Of a stretch of 64,000 nucleotides of DNA, positions 9,958 to 19,323 are shown in pieces (positions within the stretch are counted from its first letter, which is position 1; each line of letters starts with the position of its first letter). Source of the stretch: WHSW01 sp963777775 (GTDB lineage Bacteria; Actinomycetota; Thermoleophilia; Solirubrobacterales; 70-9); contig CAVZRL010000009.1 in NCBI GenBank assembly GCA_963777775.1, positions 496,001 through 560,000 on the forward strand, given 5' to 3'. A model generated the notes under the pieces. The model saw only the letters and a program-made list of their open reading frames with translations. It did not search any database and was not told the DNA's origin. A program made the position numbers and the translations under genes.

Positions 9958-11535
9958 ATGAACGGTGGCGCCCCGAAGCGTGCGGGAGTGGTGCTCGCGA
10001 CGCTGATCATCGTCGCGGCGGTCGCGAACCTGAACCTCGCGGTCGCCAACGTCGCCCTACCCGATATCGGCAAGGCCTTCGACGCCGGCCAGACCGCGCT
10101 CAACCTGGTCGCGGTCGGCTACTCGCTCGGGCTTGCGGCCTCGGTGCTCTATCTCGGCGCGGTCGGAGACCGCTATGGGCGCAAGCGGATGCTGGTCGGC
10201 GGGATGGCGCTCTCGATCCCGGCCTCCCTGCTCGCCGGTCTCGCACCATCGATCGAGGTCCTTTTCGTCGCCCGGGTGATCGGCGGGCTCGCCGCCGGGA
10301 TGGCGTTCCCCACGACCCTGGCGCTGATCACGGCGCTCTGGTCGGGCCCGGAGCGAACGAAGTCGATTGCGCTCTGGTCGGGGATCGGCGGCGCGATCGC
10401 GGCGCTCGGCCCGCTGCTCTCCGGAGCGCTGCTCGAGCAGTTCGACTGGGGATCGGTCTTCCTGGTCACGCTGCCGCTCGCGGTCATCGCGCTGATCATG
10501 GCCCTGCGGCTGGTTCCCGCACACGTCAACGAGACCAGCGATCCGGTCGACAACCTGGGCGGCATCCTCTCGGTCCTGCTCGTCGCCGCACTCGTGCTAG
10601 CGATCAATTTCGCCCCGGTCCCGAACGAAGGCACCCTGGCCCTCGGGCTGGCGGCGATCGCGCTCGCCGCCGCGGTGGCGTTCGTCATCCGCCAGCGCCG
10701 CGCCAAGGCCCCGTTGTACGACCTCGAGGTCGCGGCGCGGCCAACCTTCTGGGTTGCGGCGGTGGCCGGGATCATCGTCTTCGGGACGCTGATGGGGGCG
10801 ATGTTCATCGGTCAGCAGTTCCTCCAGAACGTGCTCGGCTACTCGACGCTGGACGCAGGCCTGGCGATTCTCCCGGCGGCCATGCTGATGGTCCTCGTCG
10901 CCCCTCGTTCGGCGAAGGTGGTCGACGCCCGCGGCGCCCGGTTCACGCTGCTGCTCGGCTACGCGTTTTGCCTGCTCGGCTTCCTGGTCATGCTGCTGCT
11001 CTGGAGGGAGGACATCTCGTACTGGAAGGTCGGCCTCGGCTACGCCCTGATCGGTATCGGCGTCGGCTTCGCCGGCACGCCCGCCTCACATTCCCTGACC
11101 GGCTCGGTGCCGGTCGATCGAGCGGGGATGGCGTCGGGGACCGCGGACCTCCAGCGTGACCTCGGCGGCGCGATCATGCAGTCGATCCTCGGCGCCGTCC
11201 TGACCGCCGGCTACGCCTCGGCCGTGAGCGCGTCGATCGCGTCGTCCCCTAACGCCGACAAGGTCACCAACGACGTCCAGAGCGAGCTCACGAAGTCGTT
11301 CTCCAGCGCCGCCGATACCGCCTCGCAATACCCCAAGTACGCCAGCGAGATCATCGCCGGCGCCAAGTCGGCGTTCCTGCGGGGAGACGAGCGGGCCTAT
11401 GCGGCCGGGATCGTCGCGATCCTGATCGGCGCCGCGGTCGTCTTCTTCCGCTTCCCGCGCAAGGACGACGAGCAGCGGCTGCTCGCCGAGTATCAGGCCG
11501 AGGACGCCGGCCGACTGTCCGCCGACGGCGCATGA
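9958..11535 (+). CDS. MFS transporter, DHA2 (14-TM drug:H+ antiporter) family
   Basis: 525 residues with about 14 hydrophobic helices. The family signature GDRYGRKRML follows helix 2, and LNLAVANVALPDIG near the N-terminus resembles motif D1 of DHA2 pumps. A ~70-residue Ser/Ala-rich loop lies before the last helix, as usual for this group. Likely a proton-driven drug or metabolite exporter in the cytoplasmic membrane; substrate unknown. Its stop overlaps the start of the next MFS gene by four bases (ATGA), indicating translational coupling. Confidence 0.88.
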   Translation: MNGGAPKRAGVVLATLIIVAAVANLNLAVANVALPDIGKAFDAGQTALNLVAVGYSLGLAASVLYLGAVGDRYGRKRMLVGGMALSIPASLLAGLAPSIEVLFVARVIGGLAAGMAFPTTLALITALWSGPERTKSIALWSGIGGAIAALGPLLSGALLEQFDWGSVFLVTLPLAVIALIMALRLVPAHVNETSDPVDNLGGILSVLLVAALVLAINFAPVPNEGTLALGLAAIALAAAVAFVIRQRRAKAPLYDLEVAARPTFWVAAVAGIIVFGTLMGAMFIGQQFLQNVLGYSTLDAGLAILPAAMLMVLVAPRSAKVVDARGARFTLLLGYAFCLLGFLVMLLLWREDISYWKVGLGYALIGIGVGFAGTPASHSLTGSVPVDRAGMASGTADLQRDLGGAIMQSILGAVLTAGYASAVSASIASSPNADKVTNDVQSELTKSFSSAADTASQYPKYASEIIAGAKSAFLRGDERAYAAGIVAILIGAAVVFFRFPRKDDEQRLLAEYQAEDAGRLSADGA

Positions 11536-13189
11536 GCGGATCGACCGGCAAGGCGGCCGCGGCGGCCGGCGGGATCGTCCTCGCCACGCTGGCAGCCGGG
11601 CAATTCGTGATGGCCCTGGACACCACCGTGATGAACACCGCGATCGCCACGGTGGCCGACGACGTCGGGACCACCGTCACCGGAATACAGACGGCGATCA
11701 CCCTTTACACGCTCGTGATGGCGTCGCTGATGATCACCGGTGGAAAGCTCGGTGAGATTCTCGGCCGCAAGCGTGCGTTCTGCGATCGGCTGCGTGATCT
11801 ATGCCTGCGGCTCGTTTACCACCTCGCTCGCTCCCAACCTGACCGTGCTGATCATCGGCTGGTCGTTTCTGGAGGGGCTCGGGGCGGTGCTGATCATGCC
11901 GGCGATCGTCGCGCTGGTGGCATCGAACTTCGGCCGCTCCGAGCGCCCGCGGGCCTACGGCCTCGTTGTCGCCGCCGGCGCGATCGCGGCTGCCCTAGGT
12001 CCCGTGATCGGCGGCGCGTTCACCACCTATGCGTCCTGGCGCTGGGTCTTCGCCGGGGAGGTGATCATCGTCTTGGTGATCCTCCTGCTGGCGCCGGCGG
12101 ATGAAAGACAAGCCGGCCGAGGAGGGCGTTCGCCTCGACCTCGGAGGGACGACCCTGTCGGCGCTCGGGCTGAGCTTGATCGTCCTCGGAATCCTGAAGT
12201 CGGGCACCTGGGGCCTCGTCCAGCCAAAGCCCGACGCCCCGACGGTGCTTGGGCTCTCGCCGGTGATCTGGATGGTCTTGGCCGGCGGCGTCACGCTGGC
12301 GCTCTTCCTCGCCTGGGAGAACCGACGCGTCAAGGCGGGTCGGGGCGTGCTGATCGAGCCGGCGATGCTGCGCAACCTGCAGCTGCGAAACGGAGTGATG
12401 TCGTTCCTGTTCACGTACCTGGTCCAGGCCGGAATCTTCTTCACCGTCGCGCTGTTCTTGTCGGTAGCCCTCGGCCTCTCGGCGATCGATACCGGGGTGA
12501 GGCTGCTCCCGTTGTCGCTCTCGCTGCTCGCCTTCGCCGTCGGGATCCCGCGACTGCTTCCCGAGGCCAATCCGCGGCGGGTGATCCAGATCGGGTTCAT
12601 GGTCCTGTTCGCCGGCCTGGTGCTGCTCGTCGGCCTGCTCGACGTCGGATCCGGCCCCGAGATCGTCACCTGGCCGTTGCTGCTCTGCGGTGCGGGCCTT
12701 GGAGCCCTCGCTTCTCAGCTCGGCAGCGTCACCGTCTCGGCGGTTCCCGACGAGCAGAGCGGCGAGGTAGGTGGGCTGCAGAACACCGGCGCGCAGCTCG
12801 GCGCCTCGATCGGAACGGCGCTGGCGGGTGCGGTTCTGATCTCGGCACTGACCGCCTCGTTCTTCACCGGCATCCAGGACAACCCTGCGGTTCCCGAAGG
12901 CCTGGCCAACCAGGCCGAGACCGAGCTCGCGGCCGGGATCCCGTTCACGTCCGACGCCGATCTCGAGGCGCAGCTCTCGGAGGCGGGCGTGCCCGCTACG
13001 ACCGCCGATGCGGTCACGGAGGCCAACGCGGAGAGCCGGATCGACGGCCTGCGAGCGTCGATCTCGCTGCTCGCGGTCATCGCCCTGGCCGCTCTGCCGT
13101 TCACCAGAGGCATCCCGACGGTCCAGCCCGGAGCCCAATCGAAGGCGAAACCCGCAGACCCGCTGGAGGAGAGCCCGGCCCCGACCTAG
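11532..13189 (+). pseudogene. Second DHA2-type MFS transporter, frame broken twice
   Basis: Conserved segments are spread over three frames. Frame one carries the start through LALDTTVMNTAIATVADDV-type helix 1 and GRKRAF; frame two runs from AIGCVIYACGSFTTSLAP to VIIVLVILLLA; frame three from RRMKDKPAEEGVRLD to the stop at 13189. Dropping one base at ~11781 (TTC-T-GCG) and one at ~12094 (GCG-C-CGG) gives an intact 551-residue, 14-helix transporter related to the upstream gene. Both shifts are +1. Either this duplicate is decaying or the sequence holds two insertion errors. Start ATG 11532 overlaps the previous stop. Confidence 0.82.
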
Positions 13190-13578
13190 CCGGCGCTCGC
13201 GATCGCGTCGCAGAGCTTGCCGAGCGCGTCCTGGGCCTGGCCCGACGGGAGCTGGCCCACCGTGCTCCGGCACGACTTCGCCGCCGACGCGAGCGCCTGC
13301 TGGGCCTGTTCACCGCCCTCGCTGACGGCCTGCTTGGCGGTGTTGCCGACGGACTTGCAGGCGCTATCGAGGGCAGTTCCGGCGGCGCCTCCGAGCTGCT
13401 GTGCCGAGTCGGTACAGGAACTGACGGCCGAGTCGATCGCCGGCTCGGCGTCCGACCCGCCCGACGGCGTCGTCGTGGTCGTTTCGTCGTCGTCACCACA
13501 GCCAGCGGCGATCAGGCCGCAGACGAGGATTGCCGCGATCCCGGCGATCGCCTGCCAACGCGGTCCTTGCATGCTCAC
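13186..13578 (-). CDS. Small secreted lipoprotein, unknown function
   Basis: 130 residues. A signal peptide ends in the lipobox LIAAGC followed by Gly-Asp-Asp-Asp, so the mature protein should be lipid-anchored on the outer face of the membrane. A Thr/Ser/Gly linker precedes ~75 residues of helical Ala/Gln/Ser-rich sequence with five cysteines. No family recognised. GTG 13578 or the ATG two codons later may be the start. Its end overlaps the MFS gene by four bases (convergent). The PAP2 phosphatase gene lies 33 bp upstream on the same strand. Confidence 0.68.
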   Translation of the reverse strand: MSMQGPRWQAIAGIAAILVCGLIAAGCGDDDETTTTTPSGGSDAEPAIDSAVSSCTDSAQQLGGAAGTALDSACKSVGNTAKQAVSEGGEQAQQALASAAKSCRSTVGQLPSGQAQDALGKLCDAIASAG

Positions 13579-13611
13579 AGCCTTTCTGTTTGGGGGCTCA
13601 GCTTGGCAGTC

Positions 13612-14229
13612 TTACGAGACGGCCAAGCTGCGGTCAAGCGCTCGGGTGGTGAGCTGGGCGAGCATCGTTCCGACCAGGGCGCCCGCGACGACGTCGCCGG
13701 GATAGTGCACCCCGACGTGGACGCGCGAATACGAGACCACGGCAGCGAGCCCGAGCAGCGGGATCGAGGCGATCGGGAGGATGTGGCCGACTCCGGTCGC
13801 GTACGCGAACGCCGAGGCCGAGTGCCCGGACGGAAATGCGGTCGAGCCCGGCATCCGCGCCCAGCGCGCGCCGGGGACCTGCTCGACGACCCGCTCCGGG
13901 CGACGGCGGCCGCCAAGCGGCTTCAGCGCCAGGTTGGCGACCGCCGCGGCGACCCCGACGGAGGCGAGGCCCGCAACCGCCGCCCGCCTGCCCCGCCGGC
14001 CGCCGAGCGCTGCCTGCAGCGCCGCCGCGACGATCCAGAGCTTCGAGTAGTCGGCCGCGCTGGAGACGCGGTTCATCGCGGTGTCCAGCGCCGGCGTGGG
14101 GGTGCGGGCGATCGCCGCGTAGACGGCGACGTCGATTCGCTCTGCGTCCCGGAGCCACCCGGGACCCTGATCGGGTGACGATTCCGAGTGCGGTTCGGCC
14201 GGTCCAGGTTCGGCGCCGGGCGTGCCCAC
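13612..14229 (-). CDS. PAP2-family membrane phosphatase
   Basis: 205 residues with the three PAP2 motifs: KPLGGRRRP, PSGHSAS and SRVHVGVHYPGDV. Together they supply the catalytic histidines and arginine. Several hydrophobic helices surround them. Family members dephosphorylate phosphatidic acid, undecaprenyl pyrophosphate or decaprenylphosphoryl-ribose phosphate; which applies here is not readable. A Pro/Glu-rich ~25-residue N-terminus precedes the core. Confidence 0.87.
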   Translation of the reverse strand: MGTPGAEPGPAEPHSESSPDQGPGWLRDAERIDVAVYAAIARTPTPALDTAMNRVSSAADYSKLWIVAAALQAALGGRRGRRAAVAGLASVGVAAAVANLALKPLGGRRRPERVVEQVPGARWARMPGSTAFPSGHSASAFAYATGVGHILPIASIPLLGLAAVVSYSRVHVGVHYPGDVVAGALVGTMLAQLTTRALDRSLAVS

Positions 14230-14331
14230 GGGCTGATCCTATGAGACCTGGCATCGCTGGCGATTGCGGGACGGGGAAATCATCCGCTCCGGTCGATGCG
14301 TCGCGGGGAGCATCGGTTTAGGGTGGTAGGG

Positions 14332-15759
14332 ATGAGCCCGGCCGTGACCAAGAGCGCCCTGCACCAGGAGGCGCGATCGACGCAGGAGCGGGCGGCGGCG
14401 GGCAAGGCGGCGCGAAAGAAGGTGCCGCGGTCGAGTCATGCGGAGTGGGCGCCTGCGGCCGACCGCGCCGATCCGGTGGCCATCCTCGAGCGCCAAGCCG
14501 CCGACCGAGTGCCGGAGCTGGTCCCGTTGCGCTACGGGCGGATGCTCGCCTCGGCGTTCACGTTCTACCGCGGAGCGGCGGCGATCATGGCGGCCGACCT
14601 GGCCGAGAGCCCGACCTCCGGCCTCCTCGTGCAGGCGTGCGGCGACGCGCACCTGTCCAACTTCGGTGGCTTCGCGTCGCCGAGCCGCGACCTCGTCTAC
14701 GACATCAACGACTTCGACGAGACGCTTCCGGGACCCTGGGAGTGGGATCTGAAGCGCCTCGCCGCGAGCTTCGAGATCGCCGGCCGCGATCGCGGCTTCG
14801 AGCGCTCGCAGCGAGCGGAGATCGTCCGCACCGTCGCGCGCGAGTACCGCGACCGGATCCACGAGCTTGCCGCGATGTCGAATCTCGACGTCTGGTACCT
14901 GCGGGTCGCGGTCGCCGAGCTGCGGGACATGATCGGAGCCGGCGCGAGCAAGACGGAGCTCAAGAGATTCGACCGCACGGTTGCCAAGGCGGAGCGCAAG
15001 ACCCGGTTGCGGGCGTTCGAGAAGCTCACCCAGAATGTCGACGGGGAGCTTCGATTCCGCAGCGATCCTCCTGTGCTCGTCCCATTCGACGAGGTCTTCG
15101 CCGGCAAGCAGCTCGAAACCGCGGAAGCGAGGCTGCGAAAGGTCCTCGAGCAGTACCGCGAGACACTGAGCCCCGAGCGCCGGCACCTGTTCGACGGCTA
15201 CCGGTACGTTCACACCGCGCGCAAGGTGGTCGGGGTGGGCAGCGTCGGGACGCGCGCTTGGGTCGCCCTGTTTGTCGGGCGCGACGAGGAGGACCCGCTC
15301 TTCCTGCAGGTCAAGGAGGCCCAGCCGTCGGTGCTCGAGCCCTACACGGCCCCGACCGAGTATCCGCACCAAGGTCAGCGGGTCGTCGAGGGCCAGCGGC
15401 TGACCCAGTCGACCGGCGACATCCTGCTCGGCTGGCTGACCGCGACCGGGCCCGACAACCGAAAGCGCGACTTCTACGTCCGTCAGCTCTGGGACCAGAA
15501 GGGATCGGCGGTGGTCGAGGCGATGACGCCGGATGGGTTGGCCCGCTACGCCCGCCTCTGCGGCGCGATCCTCGCCCGCGCCCACGCCCGCTCGGGCGAT
15601 CGCGTCGCGATCGCGGCCTACCTCGGCGGAAGCGACAGTTTCGATCGCGCGATCGCCGATTTCGCGGCCGCCTACGCCGACCAAAACGAGCGCGACTACG
15701 ACGCCTTGAAGCTCGCCGCGAAGGACGGACGAATCGAGGTCGAGACGGAAGTCAGCTGA
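14332..15759 (+). CDS. DUF2252 family protein
   Basis: 475 residues from ATG 14332. A start at 14296 is also in frame but adds an unconserved leader; a purine-rich GGTGGTAGGG precedes 14332. The text matches DUF2252: basic N-terminus with PRSSHAEW, LVPLRYGRMLASAFTFYRGAA, GDAHLSNFGGFASP, YDINDFDETLPGPWEWDLKRL. The DAHLxNFG and DFDET elements recall the catalytic HxxN/D pair of aminoglycoside phosphotransferase-like kinases, so a kinase-like fold is plausible. Biochemical function not established. It converges on the DUF202 gene with an eight-base overlap. Confidence 0.86.
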   Translation: MSPAVTKSALHQEARSTQERAAAGKAARKKVPRSSHAEWAPAADRADPVAILERQAADRVPELVPLRYGRMLASAFTFYRGAAAIMAADLAESPTSGLLVQACGDAHLSNFGGFASPSRDLVYDINDFDETLPGPWEWDLKRLAASFEIAGRDRGFERSQRAEIVRTVAREYRDRIHELAAMSNLDVWYLRVAVAELRDMIGAGASKTELKRFDRTVAKAERKTRLRAFEKLTQNVDGELRFRSDPPVLVPFDEVFAGKQLETAEARLRKVLEQYRETLSPERRHLFDGYRYVHTARKVVGVGSVGTRAWVALFVGRDEEDPLFLQVKEAQPSVLEPYTAPTEYPHQGQRVVEGQRLTQSTGDILLGWLTATGPDNRKRDFYVRQLWDQKGSAVVEAMTPDGLARYARLCGAILARAHARSGDRVAIAAYLGGSDSFDRAIADFAAAYADQNERDYDALKLAAKDGRIEVETEVS

Positions 15760-16109
15760 TCGCGATCACGGCGATCACCGCAATCCCCAGCAGGGCGCCG
15801 ACCGCCGCGAGCAGACGCTCGGCCCGATGCGATAGCGGAGCGAAGCGACCCTCCTCGACGGCCCGATCGAGGCGCACGGCTCGGGCGCTCCCGATTGCGA
15901 TCAGCGCGATCCCGTAGGCCGCGAAGGCGGACCCGAGGAGCACGTACGGCAGCTCGTCGACAGTGGGGTCGAGGGCCGGCAGGATCCGGCCGATCCCGAT
16001 CCCGACCGCGATCGCGGTCAGCCCGGTGCGCCACCAGGCGAGCTGCGTGCGCTCGGCCGAAAGCCTGGTCTGCGGGCTGCCTTCCTCGATCCGCCGAGCG
16101 TAGTCTCAT
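15752..16109 (-). CDS. DUF202 (YidH-like) small membrane protein, start uncertain
   Basis: About 118 residues. DYARRIEEGSPQTRLSAERT followed by QLAWWRTGLTAIAVGIGIGR is a clear DUF202 N-terminus, followed by two more hydrophobic helices, three in all. The conserved frame has no ATG, GTG or TTG before the family motif; a stop (TGA) lies just upstream. The ATG at 16109 would be correct if one base (the A after ATG) were removed, giving M-DYARRIEEG. This fits the other +1 shifts seen in the window. Function unknown. Confidence 0.7.
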
Positions 16110-16172
16110 TCGGGCCCGGCCGCGGGTCGCGTACCGATATGATCGCGCCGCCAAACCTGAGGGGAGAGTGTC

Positions 16173-16562
16173 TTGCTGATCGCCGCCGACTACCCGTTCC
16201 TGGACGTCCTCTGGACGATGATCATCTTCTTCGCCTGGGTGATCTGGATCTGGATCGCGATCACGGTCCTGATCGACGTCTTTCGCCGCCACGACATCGG
16301 CGGTTGGCACAAGGCGGCCTGGGTCGTGTTCGTGATCCTCCTGCCGTTCCTCGGCGTGCTCGTCTACCTGATCGCCCAGCACGAGGGGATGCGCGAGCGC
16401 AGCGTCAAGCAGGCGAAGGAGCAGCAGGCGGAGTTCGACCAGTACGTCCGTCAGACCGCGGGCGGCTCCGCGACCGAGATCGCGAAGGCGAAGGAGCTGC
16501 TCGACAGCGGCGCGATCACGCAGACGGAGTTCGACGCGATCAAGGCGAAGGCGCTCGCCTAA
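16173..16562 (+). CDS. PLDc_N / SHOCT domain membrane protein
   Basis: 129 residues, TTG start at 16173 after GGGGAGAG. Two hydrophobic helices (~10-38 and ~48-67) match the phospholipase D N-terminal (PLDc_N) membrane module, with the typical VFRRHDIGGWHKAAW between them. A charged helix follows, and the C-terminus (EIAKAKELLDSGAITQTEFD) is a SHOCT short helical domain. No catalytic PLD domain is present. Known as a common stand-alone architecture in actinobacteria; role unknown. Confidence 0.85.
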   Translation: MLIAADYPFLDVLWTMIIFFAWVIWIWIAITVLIDVFRRHDIGGWHKAAWVVFVILLPFLGVLVYLIAQHEGMRERSVKQAKEQQAEFDQYVRQTAGGSATEIAKAKELLDSGAITQTEFDAIKAKALA

Positions 16563-16591
16563 GCCTCATCGGCTGCGCAAACGGCGCGTGA

Positions 16592-17584
16592 TCAGGTCCA
16601 CTCGGGCCCGAACAGCGGCGGCCGCGAGACGATCGGCTTCAGCAGCATCGCCTCACGGGCGCGATCGGCGATCCCGCGCGCGGTGAGCCCGAAGTGCTCC
16701 ATGCAGGCCTCGCCGGTGCCCGAGATGCCGAACTCGTCCCCCATCCCGACCGCGAACACCGGCACCGGGTGCTGTTCGGCGGCGACGTGGCGAACCGCGT
16801 CGGCGAGCCCGCCGGTGATCCGGTGCTCCTCGGCGGTCACCGCCACCCCGGTCTTCGAGATCGACTCGAGCACCGGCTCGGAGTGGATCGGCTTGACGAT
16901 CGAGACGTTGAGCACCTCCGCCTCCACCCCGTCCTCGGCCTCGAGACTGTCGGCGGCCTCGAGCGCCCGCCAGACCATGTGGCCGGTGGCGATCAGGCTG
17001 ATGTCCTTGCCCTCGCGGAGCACTTCGACTCCGCCGCCGAGGGTCTCGGGGACCTCGTCGTAGACGACCGGGGTCGCCGGGCGGCCGAAGCGCATGTACA
17101 TCGGCGCTTCCTTCTCGTAGGACTCGAGCGTCGCGCGGTAGGCCTGGTTGTAGTCGGCGGGGACGACCACCTGCATCCGCGGCATCGCCCGCATCAGCGC
17201 GATGTCCTCGATCATCTGATGCGACGCTCCGTCCTCGCCGAGCGAGACGCCGCCGTGCGAGGCGCCGATCCGGACCGGCAGCTCGTTGTGGGCGATGCCG
17301 AGCCTGACCTGATCATAGGCGCGCCCGGCGGCGAAGATCGCGAAGGTCGATGCGTAGGGGACCTTGCCGCTCGCCGCAAGCCCGCAGGCGATCGACATCA
17401 TGTTCGCCTCGGCGGCGCCGCAGTTGAAGAACCGCTCCGGGAACCGCTCGCCGAACCTCATCGACTGGGTCGAGACGGCGAGGTCGGCGTCGAGGGCGAC
17501 CACGTCCTCGTGCGCCTCGCCGAGCTCGACCAGGGCATCGCCGTACGCGTTGCGGGTCGGCGCCGGCTCCGCCTTAGCCGCCAT
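16592..17584 (-). CDS. Transketolase, C-terminal subunit
   Basis: 330 residues holding the pyrimidine-binding and C-terminal domains of a split transketolase. Features include GAAEANMMSIACGLAASGKVP, with the glutamate that activates TPP, SHGGVSLGEDGASHQ, and the C-terminal domain from ~200. It works with the N-terminal subunit encoded just upstream. Start ATG 17584 overlaps the preceding stop by 11 bases, so the two are translationally coupled. Sugar-phosphate two-carbon transfer in the pentose-phosphate pathway is the expected role; some split enzymes act in specialised sugar synthesis. Confidence 0.9.
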   Translation of the reverse strand: MAAKAEPAPTRNAYGDALVELGEAHEDVVALDADLAVSTQSMRFGERFPERFFNCGAAEANMMSIACGLAASGKVPYASTFAIFAAGRAYDQVRLGIAHNELPVRIGASHGGVSLGEDGASHQMIEDIALMRAMPRMQVVVPADYNQAYRATLESYEKEAPMYMRFGRPATPVVYDEVPETLGGGVEVLREGKDISLIATGHMVWRALEAADSLEAEDGVEAEVLNVSIVKPIHSEPVLESISKTGVAVTAEEHRITGGLADAVRHVAAEQHPVPVFAVGMGDEFGISGTGEACMEHFGLTARGIADRAREAMLLKPIVSRPPLFGPEWT

Positions 17585-18509
17585 CGAGCGACCTCGTCTG
17601 CTCCTCGAGCCGCGCCTCGAGCTCCTCCAGCGCCTCGGCCGCGAGCTCCTGGCTCGGCGGCTTGCCGTGGAAGCCGAACCGGCCTTCCATCGCCGAGACC
17701 CCCTTGCCCTTCTTGGTCTGACAGACGATCGCCGCCGGGCGGTCGAGCGAGCGACTGCGCTCGAGCGCCTCGACGATCGCGCCCATGTCGTGGCCGTCGA
17801 CCTCGATCGCGTCCCAGCCGAAGGCCTCGAACTTCGCCCGCACGTCGCCCGTGTCCATGACCTCCTCGGTCGTGCCGTCGGTCTGCAGATGGTTGTAGTC
17901 GACGATCGCGGTCAGGTTGGTGACCCCGAAATGGGCGGCGGCGGTCGCCGCCTCCCAGGTCTGGCCCTCCTGGCAGTCGCCGTCGGAGAGGACGCCGAAC
18001 ACGTGGGCGGTGTCGTCGAGGCGGTCGAGTCGCAACGCCAGGCAGATGCCGACGCACATCGAGAGCCCCTGCCCGAGCGAGCCGGTCGAGACCTCGACCC
18101 CGGTGGTCCGGTTCATATCGGGGTGGCCCTGCAGGTGGGCGCCGATCTTGCGCAAGCCCATCAGGTCCTCCCGCGGCAGATAGCCGGTCAGGGCCAGAGC
18201 TGCGTACTGGATCGGCGCCGCGTGACCTTTGCAGAGCACGAACCGGTCGCGCTCGGGCCACTCGGGGTTGGTCGGGTCATGGCGCAGGACGCGGAAGTAG
18301 AGCGCCGCGACGATGTCGGCAGCCGAGAGCGAGGAATCGAGGTGGCCCGACTTGGCGACCGCGAGCATGCTGACGCAGTCGATGCGCAGCATCGTCGCCC
18401 AGCGCTCGAGCTCAGCGATCGACCGCCTCGCATTCTCGCCCTCGCGGACGGCGGGTCTGGGGTCGGGGACCGGCCGCAGATGGGTCACGCGGCCGAGACT
18501 AGCGGTCAT
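17574..18509 (-). CDS. Transketolase, N-terminal (TPP-binding) subunit
   Basis: 311 residues from ATG 18509. It contains the transketolase TPP/Mg2+ motif GDCQEGQTWEAA ending in an Asn (IVDYN), the substrate histidine region SGHLDSSLSAADIVAAL, and KGHAAPIQYAAL. A longer frame extends to 18851, but the extra sequence is unconserved Ser/Ala-rich noise and overlaps the divergent lipoprotein gene. Forms one enzyme with the downstream C-terminal subunit. The neighbour on the other side is a divergent lipoprotein gene. Confidence 0.9.
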   Translation of the reverse strand: MTASLGRVTHLRPVPDPRPAVREGENARRSIAELERWATMLRIDCVSMLAVAKSGHLDSSLSAADIVAALYFRVLRHDPTNPEWPERDRFVLCKGHAAPIQYAALALTGYLPREDLMGLRKIGAHLQGHPDMNRTTGVEVSTGSLGQGLSMCVGICLALRLDRLDDTAHVFGVLSDGDCQEGQTWEAATAAAHFGVTNLTAIVDYNHLQTDGTTEEVMDTGDVRAKFEAFGWDAIEVDGHDMGAIVEALERSRSLDRPAAIVCQTKKGKGVSAMEGRFGFHGKPPSQELAAEALEELEARLEEQTRSLDGG

Positions 18510-18600
18510 TGCGGGCGCTCGAGGCGGACAAGCCGGATCAAACCTAAGGGCGGACGCGGACATCAAGCGACACGTCGATACCCGCAAAATGCAGGACGGG

Positions 18601-19242
18601 ATGCCCGCACGCCCGACCAGATCGCTCGCCGCCGCCCTGACACTGGCCCTGGCCGGCGCGGCGCTCGCGGGCTGCGGCGACGACGAGCCGATCCCGCCGC
18701 TGACGACCCCCGAGCAGGGCGCGATCCCCGAGCCCGACACCGGCCAGTCGCCGCCGATCGATAAGCCCTCGGGTCCGGCCGAGACCGGGGGCGGCGATCC
18801 GCGCCAGACAGAGCTCGAACAGGGTGCCGAGCGGGCCGTGCGGCAGTTCATCGCCGCGCTCGACGCCCGCGACGGCGAGCGCGCCTGCGCGCTGCTGGCC
18901 GACGGGGTGCTCGACGCGGTCGAGCTGCCCGAGCCGCGCGACGACTGCGCGAGCGCGCTCGAGGCGTCGATCGGCTACCGCGATCCGCGCGGCCTGCCGG
19001 TCTGGGACTCGGCCGAGCTCGCCCAGCTCCGCCTGCAGCGCATCGACGGCCGGTCGGCGACGGCGATCGCGACCGTGGCGACCGAGTTCGCGGACCGCGA
19101 GCAGGTCTCGATCGAGGACGACGTCATCCACCTGGTCTTGATCGACGGGCGGTGGCTGATCGCGAAGCCGAGCTCGACGCTCTACCGGGCGGTCGGGATC
19201 GCCGACGTGCCGCCTTCGGTGCTGGCGCCGCCGCCCGGTTAG
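18601..19242 (+). CDS. Secreted lipoprotein with NTF2-like C-terminal domain
   Basis: 213 residues. Signal peptide and lipobox LAGAALAGC followed by Gly-Asp-Asp, then a Pro-rich linker (~25-60) and a domain of ~140 residues (GAERAVRQFIAALDARDGERACALLADGV ... LVLIDGRWLIAKP) with the helix-then-sheet pattern of small NTF2-like/lumazine-binding-like proteins. ATG 18601 is chosen because AGGA lies five bases upstream and it gives a proper signal peptide; longer in-frame starts exist upstream. Role unknown. It lies 81 bp upstream of the ABC exporter genes. Confidence 0.72.
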   Translation: MPARPTRSLAAALTLALAGAALAGCGDDEPIPPLTTPEQGAIPEPDTGQSPPIDKPSGPAETGGGDPRQTELEQGAERAVRQFIAALDARDGERACALLADGVLDAVELPEPRDDCASALEASIGYRDPRGLPVWDSAELAQLRLQRIDGRSATAIATVATEFADREQVSIEDDVIHLVLIDGRWLIAKPSSTLYRAVGIADVPPSVLAPPPG

Positions 19243-19323
19243 CCCCGTCGACCGCGGCGGGATCCTCTAGCTTTGCCGGTCCCCCAGGGCCAGATGGCCT
19301 TCACCCCAACCGAAAGGAACGCG

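Noticed and set aside
8499..10103. Minus-strand frame of 534 codons across AI-2E transporter and K+ channel genes
   Set aside because: It spans two recognised genes and shows only low-complexity Arg/Asp/Gly text.
18510..18851. N-terminal extension of the transketolase N-subunit
   Set aside because: Ser/Ala/Pro-rich, unconserved, and antisense to the lipoprotein gene; ATG 18509 gives the family length.
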